A DNA stretch of 64,000 nucleotides from Gemmataceae bacterium (lineage in GTDB: Bacteria; Planctomycetota; Planctomycetia; Gemmatales; Gemmataceae): the NCBI GenBank assembly GCA_022616435.1, contig JAKEET010000045.1, positions 144,013-208,012 on the forward strand. The letters are read 5' to 3'. Below, piece by piece: positions 8,408 to 16,410 of the stretch. Numbering within the stretch: the first letter of the stretch is position 1; the number at the start of each line of letters is the position of its first letter. Made by a program: the position numbers and the translations under genes. The notes under the pieces are model-generated. The model ran no database searches and was not told where the DNA came from. It saw only the letters and a list, made by a program, of their open reading frames with translations.

Positions 8408-10054
8408 CTACGACCCAAACAAATAGAACATGATCCAGATGACCACCACCAGCGCCAGCATGGCCGCCGCGCCGATGCCGGCCACGATCCATTCGCGCTT
8501 CGACCATTTCCACAACGGCGCCGGCGGCGGCGCTTCGGCTGCGACCAGCTCGACGTCAAACTGCGGCGTCGCGGCGGCCGCGTTGAGCGGCGCCGCCGCC
8601 GCCGCGGGAGGCGACGCGGGGGCAGCGACCGGCGCGTCCCGGCGCGTGCCGTCCTTGCGGCGCTTGTGCTTCTTCTTGTCGCGGCGGTGCGGCGGGTGGG
8701 GGGTTTGCCGGGACCGCACCTTGTCAGGAATCGCCGCCGGCGCGCCGCCGGACGGCGGCGACACGGATGATGCGGGAGCGGCGGCGCCCGGATTGCCGCC
8801 TGGACTGGCGGCCGGCTTGCCGGGGACTTGCGCCGGCGCCGCTTGGGGAGCCGGCTTGGCCGGCGCCACGGCACTGGCCGGGATGTTCACCGTCTCGGCT
8901 TCATCCTGCTGGTTTGATTCCAGCCACGTCAGGTACGAGCGCATCTGCGGCCCTTCGTCGATCGGCCGGGCCGGGGCGTCGTCGGCGAGCAAGAACATCT
9001 GCAGCGCTTTCGCGGCCCGCTCCGGCGTCGGATAGCGCTCCTCGGGCTTCTTGGCGATCATCCAGTCCAGGATCTGCTGCAGGCCATCCGGAATTTGCGG
9101 GTTGAAGTCGCGCAGCGGCTTGGCCGTCTCCGTGGCGTGGCGCACCATCTGGCCGAGGATGTTGCGATCCAGGAACGGCGGCCGGCCGGCCAGCGCGTGG
9201 TAGAGCACGCAACCGAGGCTGTAGATGTCGGCGCGAATGTCGACGGTGCGCGGATCGCGCGCCTGCTCCGGCGCCAGGTAGTCCGGCGTGCCGAGCAACA
9301 CCCCCTCGGCGGTCAGTTCCGGATTCGTTTCCGGCGGCGGCTGGCCTTCTTCGAAGAGCTGCCGCGCCAGGCCGATGTCCAGGATCTTGACCGTGGCCTT
9401 GAGGGTCGTGTCGCCGTCGGCCGGCGGTGCGGCGGGAACCAGCATGAGGTTGGCCGGCTTCAGGTCGCGGTGGACCATGCCATGCTCGTGGATGTGCTGC
9501 AAGCCCATGAGCGCCTGGTGGATGATCCGCACGGCCTCGGCCGGCGGCAGCCGCTTGCGGCGCTGCAGCACGTCGTCCAGCGTTTCGCCTTCCAGATACT
9601 CCATCACCAGGTAGTGCACGGCGCCGGCCTTGCCGACCTGGAACGAGCGGACGACGTTGGGATGCTTCAACTTCACCGAGAGCTGCGCCTCGCGCTGGAA
9701 CCGGCCGAAGGTGAGCGGGTTCTTCGCCTTGGACGGCGGCAGCACCTTGATGGCGACGACCTGGCCCAGCGGATGGGCGGCCTTGTACACCCCGGCCATG
9801 TGGCCGCGGCCGAGCCGCTCCAGGATCATGTATTGATTGAGGAAGAAGTCGTCGGCGTGGCCCTTGGCGAGCAAGCTGGCCTGGTACTCGGTGACGTACT
9901 TGTTGGCGATCAGCCATTTCGTGAACTGCGGGAGGCTGGCCGAGTTCTCCTTGGCCTCCGCCTGCCAGCGCTGGAACATGGCCTTCATGCCGTCCGGAGA
10001 CATGAGCTTGCTCCGGATGAGAAAGCCGCACAGATTCTGGACGGTGAATTCCAT
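8408..10054 (-). CDS. Membrane-anchored serine/threonine protein kinase
   Basis: A 548-residue protein. An N-terminal helical segment of about 70 residues precedes a Hanks-type kinase domain (about 76-345). The ATP lysine is in 'VVAIKVLPP' (K103), the catalytic loop is 'HRDLKPAN' (D197), the metal-binding triad reads DIG (226-228) instead of DFG, and 'APEQ' is at 261-264. A proline/alanine-rich linker with a lysine/arginine patch leads to one C-terminal membrane helix (about 522-547) with only a few residues after it, so it is tail-anchored with the kinase in the cytoplasm and has no outer sensor domain. The ATG at 10054 is preferred to a TTG two codons upstream. Targets are unknown. Confidence 0.9.
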   Translation of the reverse strand: MEFTVQNLCGFLIRSKLMSPDGMKAMFQRWQAEAKENSASLPQFTKWLIANKYVTEYQASLLAKGHADDFFLNQYMILERLGRGHMAGVYKAAHPLGQVVAIKVLPPSKAKNPLTFGRFQREAQLSVKLKHPNVVRSFQVGKAGAVHYLVMEYLEGETLDDVLQRRKRLPPAEAVRIIHQALMGLQHIHEHGMVHRDLKPANLMLVPAAPPADGDTTLKATVKILDIGLARQLFEEGQPPPETNPELTAEGVLLGTPDYLAPEQARDPRTVDIRADIYSLGCVLYHALAGRPPFLDRNILGQMVRHATETAKPLRDFNPQIPDGLQQILDWMIAKKPEERYPTPERAAKALQMFLLADDAPARPIDEGPQMRSYLTWLESNQQDEAETVNIPASAVAPAKPAPQAAPAQVPGKPAASPGGNPGAAAPASSVSPPSGGAPAAIPDKVRSRQTPHPPHRRDKKKHKRRKDGTRRDAPVAAPASPPAAAAAPLNAAAATPQFDVELVAAEAPPPAPLWKWSKREWIVAGIGAAAMLALVVVIWIMFYLFGS

Positions 10055-10117
10055 GTACAATCTAAGGATAGTGTCGCCGGAGACCGGTGACGAGATGAGT
10101 GAGTGAGAGTACCGACT

Positions 10118-10152
10118 ACCGAGTACCGAGTACCGAGTACCGAGTATCGAGT
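10118..10152. repeat. 7-base tandem repeat upstream of the PCD gene
   Basis: The unit accgagt is repeated about five times between two divergent genes, the last copy degenerate. It is a simple microsatellite-like repeat; an effect on either promoter is possible but not shown. Confidence 0.7.
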
Positions 10153-10182
10153 GATGAAGCGAGCTGTTTCTGGAGGTGTGCC

Positions 10183-10542
10183 ATGGCCGAGCGGACTTAC
10201 ACCGACGCGGAGGTTCCCGCCAAGCTTCAGGAAATGGGTTTGCCGGACTGGTACCTGGAAGAGGGCTGGCTGCGGCGCAAGTACACCACGGACGGCTGGC
10301 CGACGACGCTGATGCTGACCAACGCCATCGGCTACCTGTGCGAGGCCGCGTTCCACCACGCCGATCTGTCGATCACCTGGGGCAAGCTGTGGGTGAAGCT
10401 GAAGACGCATTCGGCAGGCGCGATCACCGACAAGGATTTTCTGCTGGCCCAGAAGATCGAGGAAACGGTGCTGTGGCGGCCGGCCAAGGACAGTCCGTTC
10501 GACGGCGGCACGCCGAACAAGTTCGTGCAAGGGAAGAAGTGA
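10183..10542 (+). CDS. Pterin-4a-carbinolamine dehydratase
   Basis: A 119-residue protein of the PCD/PhhB family (usual length about 100-115). The family signature is present as 'HHADLSITWGKLWVKLKTH' followed by 'GAITDKD', with the catalytic histidine pair in HHADL. These enzymes dehydrate 4a-hydroxytetrahydrobiopterin in tetrahydropterin recycling, and in bacteria some homologues also serve in molybdopterin-related or unknown roles. The start at 10183 is preceded by a ggaggtg ribosome-binding site. No phenylalanine hydroxylase gene is nearby, so the pathway is unclear. Confidence 0.88.
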   Translation: MAERTYTDAEVPAKLQEMGLPDWYLEEGWLRRKYTTDGWPTTLMLTNAIGYLCEAAFHHADLSITWGKLWVKLKTHSAGAITDKDFLLAQKIEETVLWRPAKDSPFDGGTPNKFVQGKK

Positions 10543-10549
10543 TGACCGG

Positions 10550-11131
10550 TCACTCCTCCCACCGTCGTTGCCGCGGGCGCTCGTCGTCCTCGGCGCGACG
10601 TGCGCGGGCGCGCGAGCCGCGCCGCGAGATGTCGAATTCATCGCCGTAGCCGTCGCCGGGCGGGTCCAGCAGCGTCCGGTAGAACGCTTTGTGGTGGATG
10701 TCGTAGAGCAGCATCAGCACGCCGCCCAGCAGGCAGCCGGTGAACGTCCAGCCGACGAACCAGGTCATGAACAGGATGATTTCGACCTCGCGTCCGCGAA
10801 AGCGCAGCAGCGGAAACGCCTGCATCACCGTCACCAGCACGGCAACGACCAGGGTCGCCAGCAAGCCGACGTAGCCGGTGAAGAACAGGCCCCGGCCGCG
10901 CAACGGATGGGAATAGGGGTCATCGGGGTACACGACGGTATCGTGCAATTGGCTCATCATCCGGTAGAAGCCGACGACCAGGACGTTCAAGAACACGAAG
11001 GCAACGACTACCACAAACAGCAACAGCAGCGCCCCCTCGCCGCGGCGCAGAAACAACGGCACCAGCAGGGAGACGGCCGCGAAGAAGCAGAAGCCGATGA
11101 TGCCGACCAGGAAACCGGCGGCGCCTTTCAT
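10550..11131 (-). CDS. Hypothetical multi-pass membrane protein
   Basis: A 193-residue protein starting at ATG 11131. Four hydrophobic segments are evident at about 5-27, 34-57, 85-108 and 118-142, followed by a basic, charged C-terminal tail ('RARARRAEDDERPRQRR'), which would favour a cytoplasmic location. No family is recognised. The gene is divergent from the deaminase gene at 11220 and converges on the PCD gene with only 7 bases between stops. Confidence 0.7.
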   Translation of the reverse strand: MKGAAGFLVGIIGFCFFAAVSLLVPLFLRRGEGALLLLFVVVVAFVFLNVLVVGFYRMMSQLHDTVVYPDDPYSHPLRGRGLFFTGYVGLLATLVVAVLVTVMQAFPLLRFRGREVEIILFMTWFVGWTFTGCLLGGVLMLLYDIHHKAFYRTLLDPPGDGYGDEFDISRRGSRARARRAEDDERPRQRRWEE

Positions 11132-11219
11132 GGAGGGGACCTCCGCGGAGGGACGTGCGACGGTATTCAGTGTAGCGGGAGCGGCGGGGCGATTCCAAGG
11201 ACCTCGGGACTGATTCTGC

Positions 11220-12437
11220 ATGATGTCCGATCCCACCCCGTGGACGATGACCGCCCGCTGGATATTTCCCGCGGACCAGCCGCCGCTCGCGGGCGGCGTC
11301 GTCACGATCGGGGACGACAAGATAGTCGCCGTCGAACCGGCCGACAGTCGCAAAGCCGACGTCGATCTGGGAAACGCGGCGATCCTGCCGGGGCTGGTGA
11401 ACGCGCACACGCATCTGGACTTGAGTGGCGCCGCCGGCGCCTGCCCGCCGACCAATGACTTTACGCAGTGGCTGCGTCAGGTCATCCGCTTTCGCGGCGG
11501 GCGTTCACTGGAAGAAGTTGAGGCGGACATTCGCGCGGGGCTCGCGGAATGCCTGAGTCACGGCGCCACGCTCCTGGGCGACGTCGCCGCCTCAGGGTCG
11601 AGTTGGAACGCGCTAGCGCGTGAATCGATCCGGGCCATCGTCTTTTACGAACTCCTGGGCCTGCCTTACGAACGGGCGCTGGCATCGACGGCGGCGGCCA
11701 TATTCTGGCTTGATGAGCATGAAGCGACACCGACCTGTCGTGCGGGGCTGAGTCCGCACGCGCCGTACAGCGTCAGCGCGGCGCTGTTGGCCACGGCGGC
11801 TGACCTGGCGCGCCGGCGCAAGCTCCCGTTGGCCGTCCACCTCGCGGAGTCTCCTGATGAACTCTCGCTGTTGGGGCCCGACCATCGGGGTCCGTTCGTG
11901 GATTTTCTAAAGGAACTCGGTGTTTGGGAACCGGGCGAGCTGGTTGCGAGTCCGGAAATGGTCTTCGATCTCTGCGCGCCCGCCCGGCCGCGCCTGTTCG
12001 TGCACGGGAATTACCTCACGCCGCCGCGCCGGGGCCGCGCCCGTTCGCGCCACAGTTCTCTCGTCTACTGCCCGCGCACCCACGCCGCGTTCGGCCATCC
12101 GCCGCATCCGTTTCGCGAGTTCCTGAAGCGCGGCGTCCGCGTCGTACTCGGCACCGACAGCCTCGCCTCCAACCCCGACCTCGACATCCTCGCCGAGGCC
12201 CGCTTCGTCGCCGCCCGGCATCCCGATCTGCCGGGCGAGACGCTGTTGCGCATGATCACGCTGGACGGCGCCATCGCGCTCGGCTGGGGCGATGTCACGG
12301 GGAGCCTGACGCCGGGCAAATCGGCGGACCTGGTGGCGCTGCCGCTGCCGGAGCGGGAGGAGGAGGATCCGTATCGGTTGGTGTTCGATTCGGAGCTGGC
12401 GGTGCAACGCGTATGCTTTCGCGGGAATTGGAACTAG
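11220..12437 (+). CDS. Amidohydrolase, aminodeoxyfutalosine deaminase-like
   Basis: A 405-residue cytosine-deaminase-like amidohydrolase. Metal and catalytic residues are visible: 'NAHTHLDLS' (about 61-69), 'GLSPHAPYSVS' (about 180), 'HLAES' (about 207), 'CPRTHAAFGHP' (about 283) and the aspartate in 'GTDSLASN' (about 313). The family deaminates S-adenosylhomocysteine, guanine or aminodeoxyfutalosine. Many planctomycetes make menaquinone by the futalosine route, which makes the last plausible, but no other mqn gene is in the window. ATGATG at the start leaves two equivalent start codons. Confidence 0.8.
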   Translation: MMSDPTPWTMTARWIFPADQPPLAGGVVTIGDDKIVAVEPADSRKADVDLGNAAILPGLVNAHTHLDLSGAAGACPPTNDFTQWLRQVIRFRGGRSLEEVEADIRAGLAECLSHGATLLGDVAASGSSWNALARESIRAIVFYELLGLPYERALASTAAAIFWLDEHEATPTCRAGLSPHAPYSVSAALLATAADLARRRKLPLAVHLAESPDELSLLGPDHRGPFVDFLKELGVWEPGELVASPEMVFDLCAPARPRLFVHGNYLTPPRRGRARSRHSSLVYCPRTHAAFGHPPHPFREFLKRGVRVVLGTDSLASNPDLDILAEARFVAARHPDLPGETLLRMITLDGAIALGWGDVTGSLTPGKSADLVALPLPEREEEDPYRLVFDSELAVQRVCFRGNWN

Positions 12438-12794
12438 GTGCGCCAAGAATCTCGCCTTAAGAAGCTGATCGAGTCGTGGCTCAAGGATGAATCCGGGTAC
12501 GACGAGGAACCGGGCCCTGGCTGAAAAAGGTCCTGGAGGAAGATCGGCTGTCTTCGCGGAGATTATTCCGTGACTAACGTGGTCTTCCTCGACACGGGAT
12601 GGCGGTCGCGCGCGTCCTGTTTCGCGGGCAGCTAGCGGAAGGAGGAATGTGATGCGACAACAACAGGCCAGAAAGCCAACTCGTCGCAACGCGCAAGCTG
12701 CGCCCAACGGCAAGGCGTCGCCGTCGCCACGGACAACGTGACGCATTGGCGCCGTTTCGTGCCGGCCCAGCTTGGCAGACCATTTCCTGATTGA
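12438..12794 (+). pseudogene. Degraded small antitoxin-like gene and PIN-domain toxin
   Basis: 12438-12577 encodes, in two frames joined by a frameshift near 12515, a short acidic protein ('RLKKLIESWLKDESGYDEE' then 'WLKKVLEEDRLSSRRLFRD'). Two bases after its stop a GTG begins 'VVFLDT', the usual opening of a PIN-domain VapC toxin with its first acidic residue. Only the C-terminal end of a PIN protein remains further on ('GVAVATDNVTHWRRFVPAQL', 12712-12776), with the middle missing. The order and tight spacing are those of a VapBC-like operon. It is clearly non-functional: frameshift plus internal deletion. Family calls are by pattern only. Confidence 0.55.
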
Positions 12795-12824
12795 ATCGCC
12801 GCACCGCATCCCTAAAACATCCCC

Positions 12825-14414
12825 ATGGCACAAGGTTACCTCTGCCTAGTCTTGCACGCCCATCTCCCCTTCGTCCGTCATCCCGAATTCGATGACTTTC
12901 TCGAAGAAGACTGGCTGTACGAGGCCATCACCGAAACCTACATCCCGCTCCTGGACGTGATGGACGGCCTCGAGCGCGACCGGGCCGATTGGCGGCTCAC
13001 CATGTCGGTGACGCCGACCCTGGCCGCCATGCTCAGCGACCCGCTCTTGCAGTACCGCTACGTGCGGCACATCGACAACCTGATCGCCCTGTCCACGAAG
13101 GAGATCGAACGCACCCGCTGGCAGCCGGAATTCCATCACCTGGCCCACATGTATCACAACCGCTTCGAGCGGGCCAAGCACGTCTTCGTCAACCAGTACG
13201 GCAACAACCTGCTCAACGGCTTCCGCCGCTTCTTCGACCTCGGCAAGCTGGAGCTGATCACCTGCGGCGCCACCCACGGCTTCATGCCGCTCATGACCAA
13301 CAACTGGAACGCCATCCGCGCCCAGGTCGAGATCGGCTGCCGCGAGTTCGCCCGGCACTTCGGCAAGCGGCCGCAGGGGATCTGGCTGCCGGAGTGCGGC
13401 TATGCGCCGGGCGTCGATGAAGTGCTGCGCGATTGCGGCATCCGTTACTTCTTCGTCGATACCCACGGCGTCCTGTTCGCCGAGCCGCGGCCCAAGTACG
13501 GCGTCTACGCCCCGATCATCTGTCCCAAGAGCGGCGTGGCGGCGGTGGCCCGCGACACCGAATCGTCGAAGCAAGTCTGGAGCGCCATCGAGGGCTACCC
13601 GGGCGATTACGTCTATCGCGACTTCTATCGCGACGTCGGCTTCGACCTCGATTTCGAATACCTGAGGCCGCACCTGCACCAGATGGGCATCCGCAGCCAC
13701 CTGGGGATCAAGTATTACAAGATCACCAGCCGCGAGCTGCCGCACAAGCAGCCCTATCAGCCGCAGGTCGCCCTCGACAAGGCGGCCGAGCACGCGGGCA
13801 ACTTCATGTTCAACCGCGAAAAGCAAGTGGAATGGCTGGCGCCGGCCATGGATCGGCCGCCGCTCATCCTGGCGCCGTACGACGCCGAGCTGTTCGGCCA
13901 CTGGTGGTTCGAGGGGCCGGACTGGATCAACTTCCTGCTGCGCAAGATCCACTGGGACCAGCAGAACATCAAGACGATCAGCATCCCCGAGTATCTCGAC
14001 CGCCACTCGCGCTGCCAGATCACGCAGCCGTCGTTTTCGAGCTGGGGCTACAAGGGCTACTGCGAAGTCTGGCTGGAAGGAAGCAACGACTGGATCTACC
14101 GGCACCTGCACGAGAACGCCGACCGCATGGTCGAGCTGGCGAAGCACCACGGCGACCACGGCCATCAACTCAAACGCCGCGCGCTGAACCAGGCGGCTCG
14201 CGAGCTGCTGCTGGCCCAGTCGAGCGACTGGGCGTTCATCATGAAGACCGGCACCATGGTCGACTACGCCCACGACCGGACGCGGGTCCACGTCAGCAAC
14301 TTCAATCACCTGTACGACCAGATCAAGAGCAACGACATCGACGAGCCGTGGCTGAGCGAGATCGAGCGCCGGCACAACCTGTTCCCGGATGTGGATTATC
14401 GGGTGTATGCGTGA
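12825..14414 (+). CDS. Glycoside hydrolase family 57 protein, branching-enzyme type
   Basis: A 529-residue GH57 (DUF1957-type) enzyme. Family blocks in order: 'LVLHAHLPFVRHPE' (H11 and H13), 'GATHGFMPLM', the catalytic nucleophile region 'IWLPECGYAPG' (E190) and the acid/base region 'APYDAELFGHWWFEGP' (D353). These match the GH57 1,4-alpha-glucan branching enzymes, which make alpha-1,6 branches in glycogen, in length and motif order. Cytoplasmic, no signal peptide. No glycogen synthase or phosphorylase gene is adjacent. Amylase or 4-alpha-glucanotransferase activity is the main alternative. Confidence 0.85.
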   Translation: MAQGYLCLVLHAHLPFVRHPEFDDFLEEDWLYEAITETYIPLLDVMDGLERDRADWRLTMSVTPTLAAMLSDPLLQYRYVRHIDNLIALSTKEIERTRWQPEFHHLAHMYHNRFERAKHVFVNQYGNNLLNGFRRFFDLGKLELITCGATHGFMPLMTNNWNAIRAQVEIGCREFARHFGKRPQGIWLPECGYAPGVDEVLRDCGIRYFFVDTHGVLFAEPRPKYGVYAPIICPKSGVAAVARDTESSKQVWSAIEGYPGDYVYRDFYRDVGFDLDFEYLRPHLHQMGIRSHLGIKYYKITSRELPHKQPYQPQVALDKAAEHAGNFMFNREKQVEWLAPAMDRPPLILAPYDAELFGHWWFEGPDWINFLLRKIHWDQQNIKTISIPEYLDRHSRCQITQPSFSSWGYKGYCEVWLEGSNDWIYRHLHENADRMVELAKHHGDHGHQLKRRALNQAARELLLAQSSDWAFIMKTGTMVDYAHDRTRVHVSNFNHLYDQIKSNDIDEPWLSEIERRHNLFPDVDYRVYA

Positions 14415-14473
14415 CGGCGTGATCCTCGCGAATCCACCGGCCGCAGTATACAGTAGCACCGGAGGTATTTGCC

Positions 14474-16294
14474 ATGAAACGTCCCTTGCTCGTCGCGCTC
14501 GTCCTGTTCAGCTTCTTCCCCGCCTGGCGCTGGTTCGAAACCCATGCCGTCGTCGTCGCCCAGGAGGCGGCGCCGGCCGATGTCATCATCCATCATGCCA
14601 AGATCCTCACGGTCGATGCCGGCTTCACCATCGCCGAGGCGCTGGCGATCAAGGGGGACAAGATCATCGCGGTCGGCGACGACGACGCCATCTTCAAGCA
14701 CAAGGGGCCGAAGACCAAAGTCATCGACATGAACGGCCGCAACGTGCTGCCGGGGCTGTACGACAGCCACACGCATCCCGTCGGAGCGGCGACCAGCGAA
14801 TCGACCGAGGTCCTTCCGTACTTGACAAGCTTGGAGGACGCCTTCGCCTACATCCGCAAGAAGGCCAAGGAAACGCCGGAGGGGCAGTGGATCGTGCTGC
14901 GTTACGCGTTTCCGACGCGGTTGAAGGAAGGCCGCTTCCCGACGCGCGCGGAGCTCGACATGGCGGCGCCGAACCATCCGGTCCTGTACCACGCTGGTCC
15001 GGCGGGCATGGCCAACACCATGGCCCTGCGCGTCTCCAAGATCACCAAGGACACGCCCCATCCCACCAACGGCGTCGTCGTCAAGGACCCGGTCACCGGC
15101 GAGCCGACCGGCATGCTGCGCGGCGGCAGCGCCACCGGTTTGCTCAAAGGCGCCGGCGGCGGCGGCGGCAAAGGCGGACTCAGCCGCAAGGACGCCGTCA
15201 AGAAGCTCTTTGCCCTGTACAACGAGCGCGGCATCACCAGCATCGCCGACCGCGCCGGCAACCGCTCCGGGCTCGATCTGTATCATGATTTGCTCAAGGC
15301 CGGCGAGCTGACAGTCCGCATCAACCATAGCCAGAGCATCAGCCCAGGCGGCAGCCGCGAGCAGATCGCCCGCCGGCTCGACGACTTGCCCGGCAAGGAC
15401 CACCTCGGCGGTCCGACCGGCGTCGAGATCAGGGCGCCCGAAAAGGAAAATGCAAAAGGGCCGGTCCCCTTTTCAGGCGTGTGGATCCGCATCGGCCCGA
15501 TCAAGTTCTTCATCGACGGCGGCATGCTCAACGGCACCGCCTTCATGCGCCAGCCGTGGCCCAAGGGGGACACGTACCAGATCGTCGAGGCCGACTATCG
15601 CGGCCTGCTGTTCGTGCAGCCCGAGCAGCTCAAGATGTTCGTGGAAGAGTGCGCCAAGCGCAAGTGGTCGGTGACCGCCCACTGCGCCGGCGAGGGAGGC
15701 ATGGACAACCTGCTCGACGCCTACGAGTTCGTCAATCGCACCATCCCGATCAAGGACCTGCGCTTCTGCATCACCCACGCCAACTTTCCGTCGCAGCGCA
15801 ATCTCGAACGCTGCCAGGAGCTCGGCGTGTGCGCCGACGTGCAGCCGGCGTGGCTCTACAAAGACGGCGCCACCCTGGCCCGCGTCCTCGGCAAGGAACG
15901 CATCCGCTGGTTCCAGCCGTACAAGAGCTGGCTCAAGTACACGACCGTCGGCGGCGGCAGCGACCACATGCTCAAGTTCGACTCGCTGCAATCGACCAAT
16001 CCGTGGGACCCGTGGCTCGGCCTCGAGACCGCGATCACTCGCGTGCTGGAAGACGGCCAGGTGCTGATGCCCGACGAGCGCCTGAGCCGCGAGGACGCGC
16101 TGCGGATGTACACGGTCCACAACTGCTACATCAACCGCGAGGAGAAGGAGAAGGGGAGCCTCGAACCCGGCAAGCTGGCCGACCTGATCGTCATCGACCG
16201 CGATTACCTGGCGTGCCCGGCAGCGAGCATCTGGCAGACACGGGTGCTGTTGACGATGGTGGGGGGGAAGGTGGTGTTTGAGGGGAAGGAGTGA
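14474..16294 (+). CDS. Exported amidohydrolase family 3 protein (YtcJ-like)
   Basis: A 606-residue protein with a signal peptide (1-30, ending 'AVVVAQ'). Amidohydrolase 3 features: 'GRNVLPGLYDSHTHPVG' (HxH near 100), 'VTAHCAGEGGMDNLLDAYE', 'CITHANFPS' and 'GGGSDHMLKFDS', which carries the catalytic aspartate. A glycine-rich insertion near 220-235 is unusual. The family hydrolyses amide-like bonds in varied substrates, and the periplasmic location suggests scavenging. The ATG at 14474 follows a ggagg ribosome-binding site at 10 bases. Substrate unknown. Confidence 0.85.
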   Translation: MKRPLLVALVLFSFFPAWRWFETHAVVVAQEAAPADVIIHHAKILTVDAGFTIAEALAIKGDKIIAVGDDDAIFKHKGPKTKVIDMNGRNVLPGLYDSHTHPVGAATSESTEVLPYLTSLEDAFAYIRKKAKETPEGQWIVLRYAFPTRLKEGRFPTRAELDMAAPNHPVLYHAGPAGMANTMALRVSKITKDTPHPTNGVVVKDPVTGEPTGMLRGGSATGLLKGAGGGGGKGGLSRKDAVKKLFALYNERGITSIADRAGNRSGLDLYHDLLKAGELTVRINHSQSISPGGSREQIARRLDDLPGKDHLGGPTGVEIRAPEKENAKGPVPFSGVWIRIGPIKFFIDGGMLNGTAFMRQPWPKGDTYQIVEADYRGLLFVQPEQLKMFVEECAKRKWSVTAHCAGEGGMDNLLDAYEFVNRTIPIKDLRFCITHANFPSQRNLERCQELGVCADVQPAWLYKDGATLARVLGKERIRWFQPYKSWLKYTTVGGGSDHMLKFDSLQSTNPWDPWLGLETAITRVLEDGQVLMPDERLSREDALRMYTVHNCYINREEKEKGSLEPGKLADLIVIDRDYLACPAASIWQTRVLLTMVGGKVVFEGKE

Positions 16295-16410
16295 GGCCCG
16301 ACGGCACCCTGGGGTGACCCGACGTGCGCGATCATCTAACTGTCCTGCATAGAGCGCGCAGAGTGCTGGTGTCCGCCGAAAGAAGCACTTGGGTGCATGG
16401 ACGTTCCTCG

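Noticed and set aside
10118-10152. 7-base repeats as an iteron origin
   Set aside because: Only five short copies, no replication initiator gene and no AT-rich region nearby.
12846-14459. A 537-codon open frame antisense to the GH57 gene
   Set aside because: Valine/aspartate/arginine-rich shadow sequence; the plus strand has clear GH57 catalytic motifs.
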